Positions 52,170 through 62,169 of a stretch of 64,000 bases of DNA are shown here, one piece after another. The first letter of the stretch is position 1. Every line of letters starts with the position of its first letter. The position numbers were made by a program, and so were the translations under genes. The DNA lies in the NCBI GenBank assembly GCA_946965045.2, contig OX337237.1, positions 3,038,001-3,102,000 on the forward strand. The letters are read 5' to 3'. The stretch comes from Epithemia pelagica. Taxonomy: Eukaryota; Bacillariophyta; Bacillariophyceae; Surirellales; Surirellaceae. Below the pieces are notes generated by a model that was not told the origin of the DNA, did not search any database, and saw only the letters and a list, made by a program, of their open reading frames with translations.

Positions 52170-54116
52170 ATGAGCCGGTCCCCCCATCGAACGAGCACCA
52201 ACCACAACCACAACCACAACCAGACGAAACCACCCCCTCGTTATCACCAACCACAATGTCTCGTTTCGTTTGTCGTCATTTTCGCAGCCTCCTTTGCCAA
52301 TGTGTACTTGTCGCGTCACTTTTTTTGGCACCTGTCCTCTGTGGCCTGGAACAGTCCCGAAGCACAAGTGGCGGAATCCCTCGGCTTTTTGCAAGCACCA
52401 CCACCATGGACCAACACCTCCTCCTTGTTGGAATCCTCCTCCCAGCAGCCACAACAACAACCACAAGAGGAGCAGTTGTCACCCATTCCAGGGTCGGCTT
52501 CTTCCACCCAACGAGTCACCACAGCAACCGCAACCGCAACAGCCGACGCTGCCGTGGAACCAGCCGCAGTTGTCGCAACAACAGAACCACACCCCAATGT
52601 CGTTTCGACCCGGCAACCACCAGAGCATTTGCCGTATCCTCCTCCGCATCCGCAGAGTACTACCACTAGTACTACTCCTCCTCGTCGTATTACCTTGTGG
52701 TGTTTTTTGGACAAGACCAATACCTTTTTCTTTTCCCATTTTCCCCATGCCGTCCAGGCCCTCAGTCAATGTTGGAGCTTTTTTCAAACGCAGCACGCCA
52801 AGATTCGACACGCATCCAACCATACTCCTCCCACGGTTGTGGACTGCAAGATTCATTCTCGCCTGGCGGGGTTGGGACCGATGGACCAAGATTGGCGTGC
52901 CGCCTTGATTACGGAAATTCTGCAGTGTTCCATGGATACGACCCGTTTCAATACAACGTACTTGCCGGCCGACAATGTCGTGCGGTCGTTTGATCGGGAG
53001 GAGCTGCCTACAGTGACCCAAAAGGGCCTGCGGAAATTGCCCTTCAATACGGCGACTCGTACACACTATCTGTTTCGACCCGACGCCAAGGATTCGGTCA
53101 ATCACACCTTTTTTTGGCACCCGGAACATGCCCAAGTCTTGCGCGATCGACTCTATCAAACGGACTGGTATCGACAGAATGTGACACAACAACAAGAAGA
53201 ACCGACCGCAACCACCACAACACCATTCGTCAAGGAGAAACAACCGGATGCATCATCAGCGCCACCAGTCCTTCGGATTGGCTTGGTCAATCGCGTCAAG
53301 AATCGTCGAGTGGGCAATTTGGATCAAATTGAACGCATCCTTCACCACCTCTATCCCGAGGCGGTGGTGAGTCGAGCCTACATGGAAGACTTGACCCCGC
53401 GACAACAATTTGTCTGGTGGTCGCAACAATCCCTGGTCGTGTCGCCCCATGGTGCCGCCTCGGCCAATCTCTTGTTTCTCCAGGCCGGATCGGGCCTGCT
53501 CGAGATTTTTCCACCCCATTATTACGAATTTGGCTTTTGGGCCCTGTCCAAAACAACAAGGGTGCGCTTTTATGGCTACTTTCCCATCATGACCAACCAT
53601 AGTTATGTATCCACCCTTCACAACAGGACCAAGAACAAGAAGAAGAAGAAGACGAAATCAAACACTCGGCTGTCGAAACAAGATCAATTGGTCCACGACA
53701 TGTACGAAGAATTCAAACACAATTGTATTCGACGACGATTGGATGACCGTCATCGCACCCTCGTCACAATGTATCCCTCCCTTCCCCATGTCACGGTCCT
53801 GTTGAAGCGGGCCGTGACGGATTGGTACCACTATCAGAATCATCATCCAACCACAACGACAACGACAAGGACTGACAGCAGCACCAACCACAATGTGTCA
53901 TTGTCATCCTTCTCCAATGAGTATCGCTATGTTCCCCAAATTTCACACATGGTGTCGTGGTGTCGATCGGCTCAACCCATTCCGGCCCATACCATTGTGC
54001 ATCAGTTTGATGACGACCCACCGGAATCCCTCCGACAAGAAGTGGCGGGCATTGTGTCATTGTCGTCGTCCTCCGAAACCGCAAACGGTGGAATGGCGGT
54101 TGGGGATATTCCATAA
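52170..54116 (+). CDS. GT61-like glycosyltransferase, intact, divergent subgroup
   Basis: A 648-residue frame from the ATG at 52170 (GGATGAGCC). Signal anchor near residues 32-48 (VSFVVIFAASFANVYLS). A long Pro/Gln/Thr-rich stem (about residues 65-165) precedes LWCFLDKTNTFFFSHFPHAV, DWRAALITEILQC, LRIGLVNRVKNRRVGNLDQI, QFVWWSQQSLVVSPHGAASA and EIFPPHYYEFGFWALSK, ending HQFDDDPPESLRQE plus an extra 25-residue tail rich in Ser. It lies between the two arms of the inverted repeat and is more similar in motif detail to 33076 than to the flanking copies. Confidence 0.85.
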   Translation: MSRSPHRTSTNHNHNHNQTKPPPRYHQPQCLVSFVVIFAASFANVYLSRHFFWHLSSVAWNSPEAQVAESLGFLQAPPPWTNTSSLLESSSQQPQQQPQEEQLSPIPGSASSTQRVTTATATATADAAVEPAAVVATTEPHPNVVSTRQPPEHLPYPPPHPQSTTTSTTPPRRITLWCFLDKTNTFFFSHFPHAVQALSQCWSFFQTQHAKIRHASNHTPPTVVDCKIHSRLAGLGPMDQDWRAALITEILQCSMDTTRFNTTYLPADNVVRSFDREELPTVTQKGLRKLPFNTATRTHYLFRPDAKDSVNHTFFWHPEHAQVLRDRLYQTDWYRQNVTQQQEEPTATTTTPFVKEKQPDASSAPPVLRIGLVNRVKNRRVGNLDQIERILHHLYPEAVVSRAYMEDLTPRQQFVWWSQQSLVVSPHGAASANLLFLQAGSGLLEIFPPHYYEFGFWALSKTTRVRFYGYFPIMTNHSYVSTLHNRTKNKKKKKTKSNTRLSKQDQLVHDMYEEFKHNCIRRRLDDRHRTLVTMYPSLPHVTVLLKRAVTDWYHYQNHHPTTTTTTRTDSSTNHNVSLSSFSNEYRYVPQISHMVSWCRSAQPIPAHTIVHQFDDDPPESLRQEVAGIVSLSSSSETANGGMAVGDIP

Positions 54117-54679
54117 ACGAAAACAAAACACTCTCTTGGCTGACAACGATCACACAGTGTCCCAGAATTGGCGCCACCCTCCACGGCGATAAATACATTT
54201 ATACCATTCGATAACAGCGCAACACCACAGACACACAACCGAATGATCCTCCTCGTTCTTTCTTCTTGCTGTGTCATTAGTATCAGGATCCTTATGAGTC
54301 AGGGAACCTCCTCCATGGTGGCTGTACATACACATGATGCTATCTGCGGGTAATACTAGATGGATCCAAAATATGGTGTTTCCCACTTTCGGACAACAAC
54401 AACAACAACCCAAACACCCGAATCCCTCGTTCCAAAGAGAGAGAGTCTCTGGTACGAATCGTCCCCCCAACACTCTCTCTCTAGTGTGTTACCTGTGGGG
54501 CCACTGCAACCATGCGCCAAAGGATATACTACTACTACAACAACAAACGAGCCGAAATAAGGGAACTGCAGTCTCGGCACCAATCTGGAGAGTCGAGGAA
54601 CGTAAAAAGTAAAGCGTTGTTCCTTTTTGATTGGCCATGTGTGACTCGTAGTATTTGTGGAACGCTCGTCCAAGGCCAC
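54117..54679. other. Intergenic region
   Basis: No gene is seen. ACAACAACAACAAC and a GAGAGAGAGTCTCT palindrome-like stretch occur at 54399-54450. Confidence 0.5.
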
Positions 54680-57265
54680 AACCTATAGGAGTATATAATA
54701 GAGAGCCAAGAAATGGATGGCTTTGTTTGGTAGAATAATAGAGGATTAGGAACCTTGATCCCCACCGTTTCGTTCCATCGTTCGGATCGCGTCGAGCGCT
54801 CGAGTACAAGAGATCTTTATTCAATCCTTTTGGGTGCTCCGAAACAAGGGAAGCACATCCATTAAGATGACCTGTCACAGCAATGGCTACCCACGATCCA
54901 CTATAGCAGAGACAGAACAGAAACGACCGGGACAAGGACAACGACGACAAGAGCTGCCCATGATCGACCCTTTGTGTGTGTGGTGGTGCTCTATATATTA
55001 GTAAAGTGTCCCTTTATATTTCCTTCTATACTACAGTGCTTCGAGACTCTGCCTTTTTTGTGTAGAACTACCCAGAAGAATAGTTGGCAAAAAAGGACGG
55101 TGGCGGATCGTCATAAACATGAACCTCCACCCGTTTCAAAAACGCACGCGCATATCGAGCCTGTACACATCCCACGTCCATGCGAGCAATTTGGGGCACA
55201 TACGATGATGACACCACGGAATGACTGTGGTTGCTGTCTCCATGTTGTTGATGATGTTCTTGTTCTTGTTCTTGTTGTTGTTGACGACGACGACGAATTT
55301 CCTCTTGTCGGTCCGTGACGGCTCGTCGAAGGAGTACCATGACATGAGGAATGGATGGTTTCATGGTTTTAACGTCCCGCGCTTGGGTCCGCCTCACGAA
55401 CGACATGCAATGTTTGCCATAATCATCCAATAAGCGCAATTGAGGGGACATGTGCCGTTCCATCAATGGAAGCTGATGAAGGGGATTCCGTGGTTCGGTC
55501 CTAATGGGAAAATAGGCATAATACCGAACGTGGGCGGTTTGGGCCAAGTGCCAAAATCCCCACCAATAATAATGGGCCGGATACAATTCAATCACGGCAC
55601 TGATATTTGGCTTCAAGAACAGGAGATTGGACGCGGCGGCACCATGGACCAGAATGACAATGGACTGTCGAGACCACCAGGCAAATTGTTGCAACGGGGA
55701 GAGGCGTTCCATAATCCCTAGTTCTACAATAGCCTGTTGATACGCCTTGACAATGGCTTGTTCCAACAAGTCAATGTTGCCCAGTCGACGTTTCAACAAT
55801 CGATCCACCAATCCAATCCGGAGTGTAATATTCGTCGTGTCACTAAGGGTAATACCATGTACGCGAACAGTACTTTTGTTGTTGTGGTTGCTGCTGCTGT
55901 TGTTGCTGTTGCTGTTGTTGGGAGGACTGTCTTTGTTCTTGTCTTGCATCCCCAGACGAGTGGTGGTAGAGTTGAGTTGGTAGAGCAGCCTTTTTTTGCC
56001 ACCGTGTGGTTGTTGGTTCGTGTGGCATCCTGGTTACTGGTGAAAGACGACAAGGACCATGGCACAACTTGATTTCGAGATGCCATGTCCGAGTAATCAA
56101 AGGCTCCGTAGGAATGGGTGCACTGCATGAGATCCACTACCAACGACGCTCGCCAATCTTGGTCGATGGAGCCAAAGCCAGCCACTTGATACAGATTGAC
56201 ATGACACTGAAACTCCAGTGGTGGAGGAGAAACAGCCGGGTTGTTGTTCTTGCTTTGAAGAATTTCTTGTTGCTTGGACAAGAAAAAACTCCAGCATTGA
56301 CTCAAGCATTGCAAGGCATGGGGAAAATGAAAGAAATTATACGTGGATGTCCTGTCCAAAACACCACAAGGTAACAATGGTGGGCGTTGTTGTTGCTTGC
56401 TGTGACAGTGGTGGTTCTGGTATTCGACGGGGAGGTTCTGGTTGTGACACTGCTCGTGTACTATAAGGTTCCTCCAGGGAACCACGAAGCGGCTTCGGGT
56501 TGTTGTTAGTGATGTTGCTAACATTGTTGTTTCCGATCGCAAACAATCCAGATGCCTCGGCTAGGAGGTGAACTTCGTCTAGACTGGTCCATGCCAGGGA
56601 AGAGGACGAGGTTGAGAGTTGAAACAGGTATTGACGTGACAGGAAAACGTTTCCTGCCAATGCCACCAAAAGTGTGCCACCCACGAGGCTCTTCCATATC
56701 AAGCCTCTTGTTGTTATTGTTGTTGTTGCATTTGTAGTATTCGGGGAGTGAGGATGAGACCGGCTCCTCCTCATGGTGTTGTCGTTGTTTGTTTTTTTCT
56801 GCGGTCGATCAACTGGGGGAGAGTTTGGGGGAGGCACACCCCTCTTGGTACATGTCGCTTTCTGGTTGGGAATCCGTGACCCATACTATAGCCATGCTAG
56901 CGGTAATGGTCCCGTTCTGATAGAGAATACTCCTAGGCAGATTCCGGAAGACGAATGCAAGGAAACGAGTCTCTGGTATTTTATAATCCATCATTCCATA
57001 CTCGTGTTTTTCGTATTCTTTGCTCAAGAGAGCATAGAGAGTATGCTTGGTGCATCGAGTGCCTGCTGGAAATGCATATACATTGTAAGTCCAGCTCGAA
57101 AAAGGCCCGGCTTTTGTTTGTTAGAAAGTCGGTCTTTCATCGCTGGTGTAGATAGAACTATGGAACTCGTTCCATCCGGCATCCCCATTTTGCTCCACGG
57201 CCAGCACAAAACAATCAGGGATCCTCCTTCTTTGTATTGTGTCATTTCCTTTTTCTGTAGACATT
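54680..57265 (-). repeat. Large inverted repeat, right arm, carrying a broken GT61 gene
   Basis: Inverted counterpart of about 48690-51475; the GT61 copy inside is disrupted. Arm ends are approximate. Confidence 0.82.
55068..56774 (-). pseudogene. GT61-like gene with a two-base deletion and a larger internal deletion
   Basis: The ATG at 56774 starts MRRSRSHPHSP and a normal anchor (GTLLVALAGNVFLSRQYL). Within the WCFLDK block, near 56358, two bases are missing relative to the copy at 49227, shifting the frame; homology then continues in the next frame (FFHFPHALQCLSQCW, DWRASLVVDLMQC). Near 55990 about 150 bases are missing compared with the sister genes, at a GCAAAAAAAGGCTGC-like junction resembling CAAAAGCTGCTC in the 46220 copy, and the original frame returns: LRIGLVDRLLKRRLGNIDLL, LVHGAAAS, ELYPAHYYWWGFWH, HVYDDPPPSFFANYSSG. 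In the last motif a Tyr replaces the first Asp. Inactive as read. Confidence 0.84.
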
Positions 57266-57697
57266 CTCTGACGACGACCTACCGTGTCGCACGATTCACT
57301 ACTACGTTGTCATCGATGCTATATTTCATATTTTGTGGAACTCTTCTCCACTGCTGGAACACTCTATTATACTCCGGAGTAATACGTTGGATGAAAGAGG
57401 AATAGGCTATAGGAGTGCTCGTATAGGTAGTTTGGTAGTTCCATGCGAATATATAGTCGGGACTCTCCTGGTCCGAGAAACCATGGTGTGTGTGGGTCGG
57501 CGGTGGATGCGCGTTACGACCGAGACACGCCGGGCATGTCGAAAACCAAATGCAAAAGCAAATAACGAGGAACCCAATTCTATCATAGAGATCAATACAC
57601 TATTCTTATTCTCGTACGACGACGAGAGTTTCGCAGACTCGGCTCTTTGGGAATGGTGGTGCGGGTGTGTTGGTTCGGACGGTTCCTATAGTATATA
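57266..57697. other. Intergenic region downstream of IleRS
   Basis: No gene with recognisable features. It separates the GT61 cluster from the IleRS gene. Confidence 0.5.
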
Positions 57698-60600
57698 TTA
57701 CGGTTTGTCTTGAAAGGAGTTGGTCTCCAACAGTGTTGTGGTGGCAACCACCTTGGCCATGGACGTTTTCCAATAATCCACGCCTTCTTGAATGGTAAAC
57801 GACTTGTCGTCCACCTGGAGCGTCATCACGGGAGATCCATTCAGTGCACTGGGTTCCAAGGTGGCCACGACTTTGAGGACCAAAGGATCCAAATCATTGC
57901 GGACGGCCAATGTGGGTCGCGTCAAGACCACCGTCACAGTGGTGGATCCCACGGGTACGGCCGATTCCGTTGCCCCAATCGGTACGGCATGGGCCGGTTG
58001 AAATCGTTGGGGCAGGGGCAGGGCCTTGAATTTGGCCTCGAGCATGGCCCGATTCAAGGCCACGGCCTGTTCGACTTGGGTACTCCCGACAGGTTCTTGG
58101 AAAAAGACTTCAACGACATCGGACAAGTCCAATCCGGCACTTTTGCGCAATTGTTGAATGACATTCATCAATTCTCGGGCCATGCCGGCCGTAACGGTGG
58201 CCTCGTCTTGCGTACAATCCACCGCCACGACCAAGGAGCCATCCACCTTGACGGCCGGTTCCCAATCGCCATCATCGCCATTGCTGGTCTTGGCAAAATC
58301 CAATTTGGATTCCACTTCGGTCGCACAATCCAACACAATGGACCCATTGTCTCCCACCACGAGTTGGCCCGCTTCCAAACACTGGACGGCCTCTTCGTGG
58401 GTCAAGGCATTGACTTGTTTCTTGACGGTTTGCATGTGTTTGCCCAACCGTTTGCCCAAGAGTTTGAATTTCGGGGTCAAGGACAATTTGATCCAATCGT
58501 GTTCTTGGTCCTTGGGGACAAGTTCAAACTCCCAGGCATTTAATTCGGACAAGATATAGGATTTGAGCGGTCCCATTAATCCCTCCACGACATATGGGGC
58601 CGGATTGCGCAAAATGGCCACCACCTTCTTGACGGGATACCGCAAGGAAATGTTGCGTTTTTCGCGGGCATAACGTCCCTGTTCCACAACACTTTGCAAG
58701 AGCTTCATGGCCTCGACGGCTTGGACATTTAACCGAGATTCATCGTAGGTGGGAAGACGTAGGTAATGGACCGAATCGCTCTTGCCGGCCTGAACCGGAT
58801 TGGAGGAACCATAGGTGGGATCGTCGGGAGTGGCCTGGTAGGAAGGTTGCAATTTGCGCAAGTGTTGATAAAAGAATTCCGAAATAAAGGGTGTAAAGGG
58901 TGCCATCATGATGGTGACATCCAACAAGACATTGTACAAGACTTGCAAGCCCGTTTCGGCTTGTCCCGGACCCTCGATGGTTGTTTCGTCGTCGTCTTCC
59001 AATCCCTTGAGACGATCGCGATTGAGTCGAACATACCAATTGGTCAATTGACCTCCAAAGCTCACCAAGGCGGGCATGACCGTATACAATCGATAGGCTT
59101 GCATTTCTTCGTGGACAAATTTAATGAGACCTTGCGTTTCGGCTTGAATCCAAATATCCGTGGCATTGGGCGATTGTCGCACCACGGCATCGTCGGGCAC
59201 CAGCGTCTTATTACTGGCCTGTTCCCATCGTTCGACATTTTGACAAAAGAATCGAAAGGCATTGTAAAGTGGCAAAAAGACTTCCTTGACGACACTCTTG
59301 ACGCCTTCTTCCCGGAATTGCAAGGATTCGGCCCGCACGACGGGCGAATTGACCAAATACAAGCGCAGGGCATCGGCTCCATACTCGTTAATGACGAGAT
59401 TGGGATCGGGATAATTCTTTTTGCTCTTGGACATTTTTTGGCCATCGGCCGCTAGTACCATGCCACTGGTAATATTGTTCTTAAAGGCTGGTTTGCCAAA
59501 GAGAGCTGTGGACAAGACCATGAGGGTATAAAACCATCCACGCGTTTGATCAATGCCTTCGGCAATAAAATCGGCCGGAAATCCCTTTTCCCACGTTTCG
59601 GCATCGTCAAAGGGATAATGCGATTGAGCGTAGGGCATGCTACCGGATTCAAACCAACAATCAAAGACTTCTTCGACGCGTTTCAATTTGGGACCATTGG
59701 GATCTTTTTGGGACGGAATTTCAATGTGATCAATGGATTCCCGATGCAAATCCGTCACGGGTGGCAATCCCGACTTTTCGGCCAATTCGGCAATGCTCCC
59801 AATACAAACGACTTCACTGTAATCGTCATTGGCCCAAATGGGAATGGGCGTCCCCCAAAATCGATTGCGGGACACGGCCCAATCCCGGGCATCGGTCAAC
59901 CAATTGTGAAAGCGTCCCTGTTGGACTTCGGACGGAACCCAATAGGTTTTTTGATTGTTGGCGACAATGTCGTCGCGAATGTCTTCCACCTTGACAAACC
60001 AGGAGGGTACGGCCTTGTAAATGAGGGGTGTATCGGAGCGCCAACAAAAGGGATAGGAATGATCCAAAACATCCTTGTGCCACAGTTTGCCTTCTTGTTT
60101 CAAGTGCGCAATGAGCGTGTCATCGGCTTGCTTGACGTGCACGCCTTGGACCAAGGTGACGGGTTCGGTAAAGTTGCCATCGGCATCGACGGGACAGGGC
60201 ATGGTGGCTTGGACATTGGATTTTTCAATCACACCATTGGCCATGCAGACACGATAATCGTCTTCGCCAAAGGCCGGTGCTTGATGGACAATGCCCGTCC
60301 CGGCATCGTCCGTCACGTACGTGTCGGACCAAATGCGAAAATAATGGTCGTGGGCCCAGTCCGACGCGGCAAAATAGTCAAACAAGGGCTGGTACTGCCA
60401 TCCCACCAAATCTTGGCCCACCAAACCACTGCTGCCGTCTTTTGGTTCCACAATGGTATAATAGTCGGCCGCCTTGTCCGGCTTCCATTTTTTGCTCGCC
60501 ATGACGGGATACAATTGGACCAATCGCGATTGCGCGACATAGATGCGTTTGCCCGACGCCTTGTCTTCCACCAAAATGTAGGGCAAGGTGGGATGGACAC

Positions 60601-61451
60601 AGAGAGCGACATTGGAGGGCAGGGTCCACGGTGTGGTCGTCCACGCCGCGACATAATGATTGGGTTGATTGGTCAATTCAAACAAGACGACAATGGCGGG
60701 ATCCTTGACATTTTTGTAATTGAGTCCGGCTTCAAAATTGCTGAGGGGCGTTGTACAAGCGGTCGAATAGGGCATGACTTTGGATCCTTGATAGACGAGA
60801 TTTTTTTGAAACAATTGACAAAAGACCCACCAGACGGATTCCATAAAATTGGCATCCATGGTCTTGTACTCGTTGCGAAAATCAATCCATCGTCCCAATC
60901 GGGTAATGGTGGATTCCCATTCCGAGGTGTACCGCGTGACAATACTCCGACACGTGGCATTGTATTGATCAATGCCCATGGCCAAGACTTGATCGCGATG
61001 CGTAATGCCGAGTTTTTGATCAATTTCGTATTCGACCGGCAAGCCATGACAATCCCATCCGGCGCGACGTTCCACGTAGTGGCCTGTGAGAGCGGCGTAG
61101 CGGGTGACAATGTCTTTAATGGTCCCCGCCAAAATGTGGCCGTAATGCGGCAACCCCGTGGCAAAGGGAGGACCATCGTAAAAGGTAAAGCGCTATACAA
61201 GAGAATATAGTATAAAACAACAACAAACAGAAAGAAAGAGAGAAACATATACGTACACACACAAAATGAGACACCACAATGACCACAAACACAATCCACA
61301 ACAACAACAACAACGTTCTATTCGTTCGTACCTCATCGCCTCGTTCTTGACTCAATCGATTTTGGGTGGCAAAGGAATCTTCTCGTTTCCATTTTTCCAC
61401 CATGTCCACTTCCATGGATGGAAAATCCAAGGCGGGTGGCAACGACGACAT
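57698..61451 (-). CDS. Cytosolic isoleucyl-tRNA synthetase, two exons
   Basis: Charges tRNA-Ile with isoleucine. Exon 1 is 61332-61451 (ATG at 61451, 40 codons) and exon 2 is 57698-61192, separated by a 139-bp intron (GTACGA...TTGTATAG, phase 0); together about 1204 residues, normal for the eukaryotic cytosolic enzyme. Exon 2 starts RFTFYDGPPFATGLPHYGH, with HYGH as the class I HIGH motif. WDCHGLPVEYEID, WTTTPWTLPSN (editing domain region), FDCWFESGSMPYAQSHYP and QKMSKSKKNYPDP (KMSKS loop) follow in order, then the anticodon-binding domain and a C-terminal extension. Upstream residues (FPSMEVDMVEKWKREDSF) match the family N-terminus, which supports the chosen first exon. Confidence 0.96.
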
Positions 61452-62169
61452 TTTTTTGGTTGTTTTGGTTTAGTGGTGATTGTCGTTGGGATGGTGGTTG
61501 TGGTTAACAATACAAACGTGTGCACCACACACGCGCGTGTTTCGACTGTGTGTCGTGTGTAGGTGTGCTTTCCAGAGAAAGAAAGAGACGTGTGTGCCTG
61601 TCTAGTAGCTAGTAGTATAGTGTGTCAAAACAGAGAGACACGAGGCCAACGACACAACAATGAAGGCGATGAAGGATGATGGAGAGCGAGAGTGCCGACT
61701 TTTGTTGCTTCAGCATATAAAAAGATCCAAAAGACACCTGTACGAATGGTCGACATGGTTCCACGTGGCGACGACTTGAAAAGGGGGGTAGTGAAAGGGG
61801 ACGAACACGAACCCCTTTTCTATTTGTATGGGCCCCCAAACTTCATTTTTGTGAGTACCGAGTCCTGGCCCCGCGTGATGGGGGCAACCTCCAGCATTAG
61901 AAAGTTCTTTGTACACCCCTCCTCATAGTATGGGTTATGGTGTAGCACTCTTCAGTGTTATGTACTTGACACGGTGCGAACTCCACGGGGAAGAAAGGGA
62001 TTCTTTGTTGGGAAACTGCGGTTGGGGGGATTGCTTCCACGATGTGGTGTTCTCGTCAAACTAATACAACCACAACAAAGAGGGTTTGTTGTTGGGGCAT
62101 TGACAGATGCTTCACATTTTGTGGTTCGAATGAACAGGGAGAGCTAGAAACGAGGAGACGAACACCACC
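61452..62169. promoter_or_regulatory. Divergent promoter region, IleRS and LRR-like gene
   Basis: 718 bp between two start codons pointing apart. CATATAAAAAGA at about 61715 is TATA-like on the plus strand, though diatom promoters often lack TATA. No gene is seen. Confidence 0.35.

Noticed and set aside
59546-61210. 554-codon plus-strand frame opposite IleRS
   Set aside because: Antisense shadow of a well-conserved synthetase.
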